Source of the DNA: Congeria kusceri
Taxonomy: Eukaryota > Mollusca > Bivalvia > Myida > Dreissenidae
DNA: 64,000 nucleotides
Direction: 5' to 3'
NCBI GenBank assembly: GCA_027627225.1
Contig: CM051027.1
Span: 38,873,618 to 38,937,617 of the forward strand
The notes beneath the pieces are model-generated. The model worked only from the letters and a program-made list of their open reading frames with translations, was not told where the DNA came from and made no database searches. The translations under genes and the position numbers were made by a program. Every line of letters begins with the position of its first letter. Positions within the stretch are counted from its first letter, which is position 1. Positions 1 through 11,195 of this stretch are shown in pieces.

Positions 1-767
1 TATTAGATAATACTGATCAGAGTATTCCTTTATAATAACAATAATGGAAGGTGTAATTGTTCTATTAGAGACTTCTTGACTAAATCGCTTGTTTTTCATA
101 CAATGGTCGAGTCAGTCCCAGTGTTGTAGAATTTCTACTATAAATGCTACAAAACATCAAATGACTTTTTTTATAATGGAAATTGATGCCACATTGCAGA
201 AATATGCATATGGTGCACTTTCATGCATATGTCTTCATAAAATAATAAACGATTTGATGTATATAACCAATTTTTAAAGCAATTTTCAGAATTTGACCTT
301 GGAATGACCCTGACATTCACCTTTGGTGACCTTGAGCATAACATTGTTAAAAAAACCTTTAAGTGTACATTTGTTTTCATAAACATTTAAAAATCAAAAT
401 ATTGGCGTTAAATATTTATAACAGTAACAATAAGACAAGGTGTTTCTTCAAAAACTAGCACATTTGTTGGACGCCATGTTGGTTTCCTTGATAACCTGCA
501 GTATGCCAACTGTCCACCCTCGCTAAAATTAAACTTTGGACACTGCCCTACACGAATATGCAAAGAAACTGCCTGGACAAAAAATGCACACAAATTCGTC
601 CAGCGACGAGTCTAATATTAAATGTGCTTATTTTTTATTGTTGGTTTTAAAGCATGAATATAACTGTTCATTTGAACATAATATAAGAGTCTAGAATACA
701 AATGTGTACCAGTAACTATGGATGATAAGTGACATTCAGACCAGCACTAGTATTTACTAGTACTTAC
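1..767. other. Left edge: probable SAAL1 intron 2, no exon seen
   Basis: This stretch lies downstream of the minus-strand SAAL1 exon 2 and is probably intron. I searched both strands for the next SAAL1 armadillo-like exon and did not find it. Around 290-345 there is a degenerate TGACCTTG-rich fragment of the kind seen in the element at 1.1-2.1 kb. The small open frames here have no coding character. Confidence 0.5.
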
Positions 768-2571
768 TGCATTCAATGACATGTCCCAGAGTTTGCAGAG
801 TTCATTCTGAAGATCATCATCTATGTCCACAACCAGATCAGTCTCAGAAGCATCCTCATTTTTTACCTCATGTCAATAAATTGAATTTATTTTAAATAAT
901 ATTTTATTAAAACATATTAATCACCAGTAATCTGATATTATAATACTGCAGCTGTACCATGACCCGAGACTGAACCTTCGCACGAAGTTCTATTCAATTC
1001 CATTCAGATGTTTCTGAGAAATAGCATGGGCTCATATTATTCACTAAATGTCATTTGCAACATTAATCAAAGGCCCATTACTCATAGAACAAGGCAATCC
1101 AAAGGACAGAACTATATCCCCCGCCGTGATCCTTCATTAGATTTTAAAGGTGACTTTTAAGTATCACTTTGACCTTAATCAGTTTATTGAAAATTCCTTA
1201 AAGGGCATAGGAGATGTGGAGCTGACACGAAAATGGAGGCACAAACATTTAACTTTTAAGTGTGCCCTTGACCTTAAGGTGGCAAGACTGCTCCATGCCT
1301 TTTGCACATTGCCTCAATGTGATAAATATTTGAGCCAAGTTTTATGAAAATCCTTCAAAGGGCATAGGAGATATGGAGCAGAGAAAAAAATGGAGGCTCA
1401 AACATTTGACCTTCAAGTGTGACCTTGACCTTGAGATGCCGTGACTGCCTCGTGCCTTCTGCACATTGTGATAAACAGTTGAGGCAAGTTTCATGAACAT
1501 CCTTTAAAGGGCACATGAGATATAGAACGGACATGAAACATTCAACCTTCAAGTGTGACCATGACCTTGAGTTGGTGTTACTGGCTTATGCCTTCTGCAC
1601 ATGTTCTCAATGAGTAAAACATTTGAGCAAAGTTTCATGAAAATCCTTCAACTGGTATAGGGGATTAGGAGCAGACACACAAAACGGACACGAAAATGGA
1701 GGCTCGAAAATAAATTTAACCTTCAAGTGTGACCTTGACCTTGAGCTGGCGTGAAACGCCCATGCCTTCTGCACATCGTCTCAATGACCTAAACATTTGA
1801 GCCAAGTTTCATGAAAATCCTTCAAAAACGCATAGGAGGTATGCAGCGGACACGAAATGGAGTCTCGAATATTTGACCTTCAAGTGTGACCTTGACCTTG
1901 AGGCGCTGCCTTCTGCACATCGTATCAATGACCTAAACATTTGAGCCAAGTTTCATGACAATCCTTCAAAGGGTATAGGACACGAAAATGTTACGGACAG
2001 ACGGACGGACAGATGGACGGATGGACGAAGGGCATTCCTATACCCCTCCCCCAACCCGCTTCGCGGCGGGGATTAAAAATCATCTAAGTGGAACATTATT
2101 CTGACAACTTGCTCATCTCTTTTTGGTAATGAAACCTTGGCTCAAACTTCATTGAATTTCTGGCAGGTGCTGAGAAATGGTCCGGACAAGAACAAAACAC
2201 TACATGCTATTTGCAGCAGTAATAAAAAGGCCCATAACTCCAAGCAAAATCATCAAAGTGGAACATATTTATAATTTTAAGTCATACATGTAAAACAGTG
2301 AATCTTTCACTATCAATATATGTATTCAATTTGATGTGGGTTTATAATTAAATTTAATACAATTGAAACTGAAGCATCAATGCAGCCAAAAAACAATAGA
2401 TTGGTTAACCTCAACAAGTTTAATGAGTAGTGAAGAGCCAGTGTTTGCTGAATGCCCTATCTCCGATGCACTCAGCATACAGCAGGTCAGTCTGGTCTGC
2501 TAGCTCTGGAGGAGATGATAGGTTCCTGTCTGGAGACGAGTCGGAGGAATCCATGCTTTATATGCCTTCAA
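768..2571 (-). CDS. SAAL1: SAAL1-like protein, first two coding exons (5' partial gene, frameshifted)
   Basis: Coding exons on the minus strand are 2571-2410 (start codon 2554-2552) and 866-768. Exon 1 follows a pyrimidine-rich TTCTTTTAG acceptor. It encodes an acidic, Ser-rich N-terminus and then ECIGDRAFSKHWLF, which matches the conserved CIG...SKHWLF start of vertebrate SAAL1. Exon 2 encodes an acidic run and then NELCKLWDMS, matching the ENEIC-VWDMS segment of SAAL1, and ends at a perfect GTAAGT donor. Exon 2 is exactly 33 codons and phase 0. SAAL1 (SPACIA1) is a nuclear armadillo/HEAT-like protein linked to cell proliferation in mammals. One anomaly: after SKHWLFTT the frame reaches TAA at 2422-2420, whereas a shift of one base gives IKLVE and runs to the GTTAAC donor at 2409 in the phase that exon 2 needs. 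The cause could be a consensus indel, an allele or a pseudogene. The remaining exons lie beyond position 1. Confidence 0.78.
1113..2077. mobile_element. Non-autonomous element with tandem core and GC-rich inverted ends
   Basis: The left end ATCCCCCGCCGTGAT (1116-1130) is inverted at the right end as TCGCGGCGGGGAT (2061-2073). Between them are about five diverged units of 130-175 bp. Each holds TGACCTTGACCTTGAG, then a GCCTTCTGCACAT block, then GAGCCAAGTTTCATGAAAAT. The core ends in an (ACGG)n run at 1995-2027 and a CCCGC/GCGGG hairpin. It has no coding capacity and resembles tandem-cored MITE-like elements of molluscs. It sits inside SAAL1 intron 1. Confidence 0.7.
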
Positions 2572-3779
2572 CTAAAAGAAGAGTGATATTGTTTCTTCTT
2601 TTGGTGAATACTGTACTAAGGTTACTAGTCTAGACTCTAGAGGTTCATATGCTAACGGAAATGTAAAAAAATATGAAGTCACAAAATCCCAAATATATGG
2701 AAAATGTGAATTTTCTTACTATAATTTTTTTGGTAAAATGTGTTATGTTCTTGCATTTTTATACCTTTATCATTCATAGTAAGGCTAAAAAAAGTTAATG
2801 ATTTGTTTCTCAGGCTGCGCCGCAACGTGTTTTGATGACCCACCACACATTTTTTATTAACTATTTTGGGGGTTTTAAAGGAGCAGGCCAGACATATTTT
2901 AATAAAAATAAAAACTTTGCAGAAATTGTTTCTAATGGGCTTGTAACCGAACAAAATACAAAAACCATGCATTGAAATCTGTGAATTATTAACATTTTGG
3001 TTTCTTGCTATCGTCTATTTTCTGTATGCGATAACTGGTGATGATCTTGGAGTAAACAAGCAGGTACCGGTATATTCCGTTCATACAAAGTCGTTTTGAA
3101 CAATGCCTTTCGTAAATAAGAAACAGATTTCGGACGAATAAACACCATAAACATTGATAAGAACTCCTTCTAAAATTACGATATATTGAATTAGATCCAA
3201 TGGACAGCGCCTTAAAATTAAACCAATCCTCAGTTGAACATAGCGGAAGAACAGTTACCCGGCGGATATTTCGGTATTTCCGGTAACTTTCTTTCTGTCT
3301 GATTTAATTATATAAATCGGATATACACAAATTGTGAAATACTGTGTAAATTTTGAAATAAAAAGTCATATTTTATTGCCGGGAACCTTTATAAATATCG
3401 TCTATTTGTTGATTTAAACTTTTTTCGTAGATGCTTTTGCTTGTGTAATAGCATTCCATATTGTTTGACGAAAATCTGTGTCAATATAAGTCCTATGGCA
3501 ACAAACGAAAATGCCGGCTGCATTGACAAGTGTTGACTTTCCTTTCCAAAAATTATTGGCGATTTATTGCGAAAATAATTTATATTTTTGACAGTTATGA
3601 AAATATGAATTACGAAAAGTTAAATTCTATAAATATAATATTAAGTTCTTCAATGCTCATGGTATATCAATTTGAAGGAACTTATGTTATTTATGAACAT
3701 TCAAATTTGTTGTCTTTATACGTCAGCTTGCATAAATGACCGTGTGTGATTAATAAATCTATATTTAGAATGTTATAAC
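2572..3779. other. Upstream region of SAAL1
   Basis: This is AT-rich sequence upstream (minus strand) of the first visible SAAL1 exon. Because exon 1 starts with a splice acceptor, a 5' UTR exon and promoter should lie here. The best candidate is near 3240-3300, where GC content rises. The short open frames show no recognisable product. Confidence 0.4.
3243..3284 (-). promoter_or_regulatory. Candidate SAAL1 promoter / 5' UTR exon with ETS-like sites
   Basis: ATTTCCGGT at 3276-3284 reads ACCGGAAAT on the minus strand, a good ETS-family site; a second GCGGAAG lies at 3243-3249. A donor-like GGTAACT on the minus strand near 3257 could end a non-coding first exon spliced to 2571. ETS sites are common in housekeeping promoters. 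The assignment is inference from motif and position only. Confidence 0.28.
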
Positions 3780-5160
3780 AAGAGGGCCATGCTGGCCCAA
3801 AGAGCTCACCTGAGAACTGGTACAGATAAAGACCATACTGTTGTGACAGGTTAGAAAATTAAGGGATCTAAACAATACGCAGAGGGGGATAGGATAAATT
3901 TTGATTTAAAACATAAATAAACATTTCCTGTGACAATCAAGTAACTCTAATTGATATCAGTTTACATGTGTTGGTTCAACTTTAATATAGAAATAATGAA
4001 ACTCCAGAGACATCATCAGAAGAGAAACACTTAATACCATCCGTTAGTCCTTTATTTGAGGCAATTTACCAATTGCCTACACAAGAATTATCTAACTTTA
4101 AGAATTATATCATCTGATGATCATGTGTTAAAGGTGTGCACACAGTCACTGCAGTATAAAAAGTTAAATATATCAGTAGAGAAGATAGAAATCTAACATG
4201 TTCACAGTTGACAATAAAAATATATATATAAAAAACTTACTACTTTCCACTTTTTGAGGTTTGTCGCGCTAAAATTCCCCTAGTTCAAAGCCACAGGTAG
4301 TTGTAAAAATTCCAAAAAAAATCACTGATTTGACTTCACCTGTAGTCTTGCGTTCATAAACAAACTGTACATGATTGGTGAAGATTGGATGAAAAATGAA
4401 GTTTCTATCCTGAATAATGTCCATTTTTGAATATTTTTATCACAAACAAAGGGCGAAAACTCTGGTGTTTCTAGTCCGATCATGCTTATATTCCACTTCG
4501 CCTTTAATCTTATAGTCATAGACAAACCCTGCAAGATTGGTGAAGATTGGATGAAAAATGAAGTCTCTATCCTGAATAATGTCCATTTTTGCATATTTTT
4601 TTCACATACAAAGGGCAATAACTCGGGTGTTTCTGGTCCGATCTTGCTTATATTCGACTTAAACTGTGTTCTCATGGTAATAGAGAAACTATGCAAGATT
4701 AATGAAGATTGGATGAAAAATGAAGTCTCTATCCTGAATAATGTCCATTTTTGAATATGTATTTAATAAACAAAGGGCAATAACTCTGGAATTTGAAACA
4801 CGATCTGGCCCATTTTTGGCGTCTACTGAGATCTAATGGTCATACACAAACTTTGAAAGTTTGTTTAAGATTTGATGAAAATAAAGTTTATACGTTGGAA
4901 AAAGGCATTTTTGCACTTTTTGGCATAAAAAAGGGCAATAATTTTGGTGTTTCTGGTGTGATCTGACCCAATAACATTCCCATCCGAGATTTTATGGTCA
5001 TACGCAAACTGTGCAAGTTAGGTCAAGATTGAAAAAAGTTCTCTTTATCGCGATAACGGTCCAAATTGTTGACGGCATACGGACGACGGACTACGGACGC
5101 CGCCGGAGAGGTCCTCTATACCAATAGCTCACCGAGCACTTCGTACTCAGGTGAGCTAAA
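3780..5160. mobile_element. Bivalve-type dispersed element with 12-bp TIR and 162-bp tandem core
   Basis: AGCTCACCTGAG at 3803-3814 is perfectly inverted as CTCAGGTGAGCT at 5146-5157. The left end carries the GAGGGCCATGCTGGCCC palindrome. The core has units in which the ATGAAAAATGAAG motif recurs at 4391, 4553 and 4715, so the period is exactly 162 bp. More diverged units follow to about 5050, then an ACGGACGACGGAC tail. The 124-residue minus-strand open frame across the core is just the 54-codon period and is not a gene. A second, broken copy of the family lies at 62.15-63.6 kb. Confidence 0.75.
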
Positions 5161-5655
5161 AAGTGATGCTTATGTTGTTATTAAAACTTAAAATTTTCTT
5201 TAATGTGTACTTATTTACTTGTTTTAATAAGCCATTACATAGTGCCAATAGAAAAGAATAGGAGAAAAAAAAAATACTAAACACAAAAATTCCCATCCCT
5301 CCTGATTTTTTGGAAAAGTGCCTGAGAAACAATTCATCAATTTTGTTTTAGCCTAAAAACATAAATTTACTCCCTAAACAACATAAATTTACTCAGTTTA
5401 AAGAAACAAACCAGTGGTTTAAATTATTAATGAATTAAATATCCATAATTTTTGCAATGAGCAAGATTTCAGAATGACAAAACATCCAATCTGCATTACT
5501 AAAGCCTTTAAGGTGAAAAAACTGTTGGAAAAAATCATGTAGAACTAGTCAATATAAAATAGTCGCCACAGAGTCTTCAGATGCTTTTTGTTTTGGAAGA
5601 TTTATTCTGAACGCGAATATTTTCAGCTAATGTAGACAATATCAATAGGTAAGTG
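5161..5655. other. AT-rich spacer
   Basis: Unique-looking AT-rich sequence between two elements. I see no exon, repeat or RNA gene in it. Confidence 0.5.
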
Positions 5656-6434
5656 CAAACCTATGCTAATTCGTTGTATACTAGTCCAAATAATTAGACG
5701 TAATCGGTGGATTCTGAGCTATATTTTGTATGGGCAGAATCCACACTTAGTCTAAACAGTTTATGCTAACTTCCTGTAGTAAAGCAATTTCACATGAACT
5801 TACGATTTTTCTGGATAAACTTCAAAATATCAATAGAATCACGCATATAATGATGTTTATGTGCTGTTTTGTAAAAGAAAACAGCACATAAATCAAGCAA
5901 TTATCAACAAAACATCGTAATGTTATCAAATAAACTACACTCGCATATACACATTTCTGTAATGAAAGTGGTCAAACCAATTTCGGTTTTAAACGAAATC
6001 TATTAGGACAGATTTCTACTGTGCACATGGTAAGATATTTCGTCTAAAGATTTGATTTTATAGCCATATGCGATCCGTATTTTTACTGACCAATGAAATA
6101 GCAGTATGCAAGATTCACATTACTCAGTGCAATATGGAGGACTTTACATGAAATTTGAACAGTGCATTTGTTTAAGGATAAGGATTAAGTATGAACGTAA
6201 GTCTTATGTTGACTTTTTGGCATGCAAGTGGTAAATTAATGTTTATACTTAATGTTGAATCATTGATAAATGAATAATGAGTGGTAAAACATGAAATTGC
6301 AGCTTGTAAAGCTTCCGACATGAAATCATGTTGGAACGATGCTACAGGAAAATAGCATTTACCGATATGAGGTCGGTGTATATACCGACCTCATATATAT
6401 AAGAGTAGTATACCAGATATATAGCATAGGTTTG
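5656..6434. mobile_element. Candidate foldback/MITE-like element with 13-bp TIR and internal hairpins
   Basis: CAAACCTATGCTA at 5656-5668 is perfectly inverted at 6422-6434. Three strong hairpins lie inside: 10-bp arms at 5707-5716/5735-5744 (GTGGATTCTG), 15-bp perfect arms at 5856-5870/5878-5892 (TTTATGTGCTGTTTT, 7-nt loop), and 13-bp perfect arms at 6365-6377/6384-6396 (ATATGAGGTCGGT). There is no coding capacity. Target-site duplications are not clear, so the element borders are provisional. Confidence 0.5.
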
Positions 6435-6857
6435 TGCTGAGCCAATATTTATTTTGTCATTTAATGAAAACATATATCAGGAAGACCTGTGATGAAAACA
6501 ATATTTAATTTGAACAAGACTTAGTGACTGTTGCATGTGGACAAGTTGATTTTTGCAATGAATTTGTATATAGACATGTAAACAATTTTGGTATTTCCAC
6601 ACCCCTGGTTGAGCCATCGATATCCTTTCTATTATGAGCCTTTACATGTTTCAACTGAATGTAAATTATGTTATTCAACATCATAACTGTCAGTATTTCA
6701 ACTGTGTTTCCTTGGTATTGTGGGTGAATCAAATTCACTGTTAAGTTCTATTCCCTGTTTAAAATATTTTGATTTGTGTCGCGAAATTATGTGACTAGTA
6801 CAGAAAAAGACTAATAACAATAGTGTCATTTAAATATATGCTAAGTTAAAGAACACA
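6435..6857. other. Spacer before the satellite
   Basis: AT-rich, unique-looking sequence. A 77-residue minus-strand open frame is present (6505-6738) but has no recognisable domain, signal peptide or splice context. Confidence 0.45.
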
Positions 6858-7870
6858 ATTGGCATTGGGATGTAGTGTCACTTGCCGGCATTGTCATATA
6901 GTGTCACTTACCGGCATTGTGATGTAGTTTCACTTACCGTCATTGTGATGGAGTGTCACTGTCCTCCATGATAATTTTGTGTCACTGGCCACAATGGTGA
7001 TGTAGTATCACTTTTCGTCATTGTGCTGTAGTGTCACTGGCCACCATGGTGAAGTAGTTTCACTGGCCTATATGGTGATGTTGTTTCAATGGCCACCGTG
7101 GTGATGTAGTGTCACTGTCCACCATGGTCATGTAGTGTCACTGGCCACCGTGGTGATGTAGTTTCACTGGCCACCATGATGATGTAGTGTCACTGGCGTC
7201 AATAATGATGATGTGTCAATGGCCACCATGATCAGTTAGTGTCACTAATCGGCATTGTGATGTAGTGTCACTTACCGGCATTGTGATGTAGTGTCTCTGG
7301 CCACGGTGCTGATGTAGTTTCACTGGCCACTATCGTAATGTTGTTTCAATGGCCACCATGGTGATATACTGTCACTGGCAACCATGGTGATATGGTGTCA
7401 CTAACCGGCATTGTGATGTAGTGTAACTTACCGGCATTGTGATGTAGTGTCACTTGACGGCATTGTGATTTAGTTTCACTTACCGTCATTGTGATGTAGT
7501 GTCACTGGCCTCCATGATAATGTAGTGTCACTGGCCACCATGGTGATGTAGTTTCACTGGCCACCATGGTGATGTTGTTTCAATGGCCACCATGGTGATG
7601 TAGTGTCACTGGCCACTATGGTAATGTAGTGTCCTGGCCACCATGGTGATGTAGTGTCATTGATCTGTATGGTGATGTAGTGTCACTGGCCACCATGGTG
7701 ATTGGTGATGTATTGTCACTGACCACCATGGTGATGTAGTGTCACTGGCCACCATGGTGATGTAGTGTCACTGGCCACCATGGTGATGTAGTGTCACTGG
7801 CCTCTATGATGATGTAGTGTCACTGGCCACCATGGTGATGTAGTGTCACTAACCGGCATTGTGATGTTGC
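6858..7870. repeat. Left edge: degenerate 26-bp monomers
   Basis: About 39 monomers, mostly the GCCACCATGGTGATG form mixed with GCCGGCATTGTGATG, with many substitutions and small indels. High divergence at an array edge is expected where unequal exchange is rare. Confidence 0.9.
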
Positions 7871-9899
7871 GTCTCTGGCCACCATGCATTGTGATGTAGT
7901 GTCACTGGCCACCATGCAATGTGATGTAGTGTCACGGGCCACCATGCATTGTGATGTAGTGTCACGGGCCACCGTGCATTGTGATGTAGTGTCACTGGTC
8001 ACCATGCATTGTGATGTAGTGTCACTGGTCACCATGCATTGTGATGTAGTGTCACTGGTCACCATGCATTGTGATGTAGTGTCACTGGTCACCATGCATT
8101 GTGATGTAGTGTCACTGGTCACCATGCATTGTGATGTAGTGTCACTAACCGGCATTGTGATGTAGTGTCTCTAGCCACCATGCATTGTGATGTAGTGTCA
8201 CTGGCCACCATGCATTGTGATGTAGTGTCACGGGCCACGATGCTAATGTAGTGTCACTGGACACCATGCATTGTGATGTAGTGTCACTGGTCACCATGCA
8301 TTGTAATGTAGTGTCACTGGCCAAGATGGTGATGTAGTGTCACTGACCACCATGCACTGTGATGTACTGTCACTGACCACCATGCACTGTGTAGTGTCAC
8401 AGACCACCATGGTGATGTAGTGTCACTGGCCACGATGGTGATGTGGTGTCACTGGCCACCATGGTGATGTAGTGTCACTGGCCACGATGGTGATGTGGTG
8501 TCACTGGCCACCATGCACTGTGATGTAGTGTCACTGGCCACCATGCATTGTGATGTAGTGTCACTGGCCACCATGCATTGTGATGTAGTGTCTCTAGCCA
8601 CCATGCATTGTGATGTAGTGTCAGTGGCCACGATGGTGATGTAGTGTCACTGGACACCATGCATTGTGATGTAGTGTCACGGGCCACGATGCTAATGTAG
8701 TGTCACTGGACACCATGCATTGTGATGTAGTGTCACTGGTCACCATGCATTGTAATGTAGTGTCACTGGCCAAGATGGTGATGTTGTGTCTCTGGCCACC
8801 ATGCATTGTGATGTAGTGTCACTGGCCACCATGCATTGTGATGTAGTGTCACGGGCCACGATGCTAATGTAGTGTCACTGGCCAAGATGGTGATGTTGTG
8901 TCTCTAGCCACCATGCATTGTGATGTAGTGTCACTGGCCACCATGCATTGTGATGTAGTGTCACTGGCCACCATGCATTGTGATGTAGTGTCACTGGTCA
9001 CCATGCGCTGTAATGTAGTGTCACTGGCCACGATGGTGATGTAGTGTCACTGGCCACCATGCACTGTGATGTCGTGTCAGTGGCCACCATGCATTGTGAT
9101 GTAGTGTCACTGGCCACCATGCACTGTGATGTAGTGTCACTGGCCACCATGCATTGTGATGTAGTGTCAGTGGCCACGATGGTGATGTAGTGTCACTGGC
9201 CACCATGCATTGTGATGTAGTGTCTCTAGCCACCATGCATTGTGATGTAGTGTCAGTGGCCACGATGGTGATGTAGTGTCACTGGCCACCATGCATTGTG
9301 ATGTAGTGTCACGGGCCACGATGCTAATGTAGTGTCACTGGACACCATGCATTGTGATGTAGTGTCACTGGTCACCATGCGCTGTAATGTAGTGTCACTG
9401 GCCACGATGGTGATGTAGTGTCACTGGCCACCATGCATTGTGATGTAGTGTCAGTGGCCACGATGGTGATGTAGTGTCACTGGCCACCATGCATTGTGAT
9501 GTAGTGTCTCTAGCCACCATGCATTGTGATGTAGTGTCAATGGCCACGATGGTGATGTAGTGTCACGGGCCACGATGCTAATGTAGTGTCACTGGACACC
9601 ATGCATTGTGATGTAGTGTCACTGGTCACCATGCGCTGTAATGTAGTGTCACTGGCCACGATGGTGATGTAGTGTCACTGATCACCATGCACTGTGATGT
9701 ACTGTCACTGACCACCATGCACTGTGTAGTGTCACAGACCACCATGGTGATGTAGTGTCACTGGCCACGATGGTGATGTGGTGTCACTGGCCACCATGCA
9801 CTGTGATGTAGTGTCACTGGCCACCATGCACTGTGTAGTGTCACAGACCACCATGGTGATGCAGTGTCGCTGGCCACCATTCACTGTGATGTAGTGTCA
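7871..9899. repeat. 30-bp monomer domain
   Basis: Most units are 30 bp, reading GCCACCATG-CATTGTGATG-TAGTGTCACT. The form looks like a join of the CCACCATG variant and the CATTGTGATG variant. Because 30 is divisible by three, some stretches stay open on both strands and read as ten-residue repeats (minus strand MVTSDTTSQC at 7820-8155; plus strand MHCDVVSLVT at 7884-8165). Larger blocks with GCCACGATGCTAATG recur near 8226, 8685, 8862, 9313 and 9568, showing segmental duplication inside the domain. Confidence 0.85.
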
Positions 9900-11195
9900 C
9901 TGGCCACCATGGTGATGTAGTTTCACTTGCAACCATGGTAGTGTCACTGGCCGTGATTGTGATGTAGTGTCACAGGCCAACATTGTGATGTAGTGTCACT
10001 GGCCGTCATCGTGATGTTGTGTCACTGGTCACCATGGTGATGTAGTGCGTCAATTATCACCATGGTGATGTAGTGTCACTGGCCGCCATGGTAATATAGT
10101 GTGACTGATATTTATTGTGACGTAGTATCACAGGCCGACATTGTGATGTAGTACCACTGGTCGCCATTGTGATTTATAGTGTCACTAGCCGCGATGGTGA
10201 TGTAGTGTTACAGGCCGTCATTGTTATGTAGTGTCATTGGCCGAAATTGTAATGAAGTGTCACATGCCATCAATTTGGCCGAAAATCACAGGCCGTCATT
10301 GTGATGTAGTGTCACTGGTCGCCATTGTGATGTAGTATCACTGTCCGTCATTGCGATGCAGTATCATGGTCGTCATTGGGATGGATAGAGTGTCGCTAGC
10401 CGTCATGGTGATGTAATGTCACTGGCCACCATGGTGATGTAGTGTCACTGACCGTCATTGTGATGTAGTGTCACAGGCCGTTATTTTGATGGAGTGTTAA
10501 AGGCCATCATTGTGTTGCAGTTACACAGGCCGTCATTGTGATGTATTATCACTGGCCGTCAATGTGATGTATAGTGTCATTGGCCGTAATTGCGATGTAG
10601 TGTCACAAGCCGTTATTGTCTTGTAGTGTCACAGGCCGTCATTGTGCTGTAGTGTCATCGGCCGCCATTATGATGTAGTATCACTGGCGGTCATTGTGAT
10701 GTAGTGTCACAGGCAGTCATTATGATGTAGTATGACCGGCCGTCATTGTAATGTAGTATCACTGGCCGTCATTGTAATGTAGTATCACTGGCCATCATTG
10801 TGATGTAGTGTCACTGGCCGTCATTTTGATGTAGTGTCACAGGCCGTCATTGTGATGTAGTATCACTGGCCGTCATTTGGATGTGGTATCGTTGGCCGTC
10901 ATTGTGATCTAGTATCACTGGCCGACATTGTGATTTAGTGTCACAGGCCGTCATTGTATTGTAGTGTCATCGGCCGTCAAGGCGAGGTAGTGTCACAGGT
11001 CGTCATTGCGACGTTGTGTCACTCGCTGCCAGTGTGAATTAGTGTCACTGGTTGTCAATGCGATCTAGAACCATAGGCCGGCTTTGTGATATAGTGTCAC
11101 TGGCCGTCAGTGTTGTGTAGTATCACTGGGCGTCATTACGGCGTAGTGTCACAGGCCGTCATTGTGATGTAGTGTCAATGGCCGTCATTGTGATG
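9900..11195. repeat. Diverged 26-bp domain, older relative of the 2,307-bp unit
   Basis: Degenerate monomers, mostly GCCGTCATTGTGATG. The stretch 10,393-11,180 follows the same variant order as the end and then the start of the 2,307-bp unit: GGAGTGTTAAAGGCC, then TATAGTGTCATTGGCCG, then the GGCGAGGTAGTGTCAC and ACGTTGTGTCACTCGCTGCC landmarks. 10,046-10,300 is closely repeated at about 12,920-13,270. Confidence 0.8.

Noticed and set aside
2679..2972. 97-residue minus-strand frame upstream of SAAL1
   Set aside because: AT-rich, Lys/Asn/Ile/Phe composition typical of chance frames; no domain, signal peptide or splice link to the SAAL1 exon.
4322..4754. 124-residue minus and 90-residue plus open frames
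   Set aside because: Both follow the 162-bp (54-codon) tandem core of a dispersed element.
7820..9263. Open frames of 60-111 residues with ten-residue repeats, both strands
   Set aside because: They translate the 30-bp satellite monomer. There is no start context, no codon bias and the frames are open on both strands.
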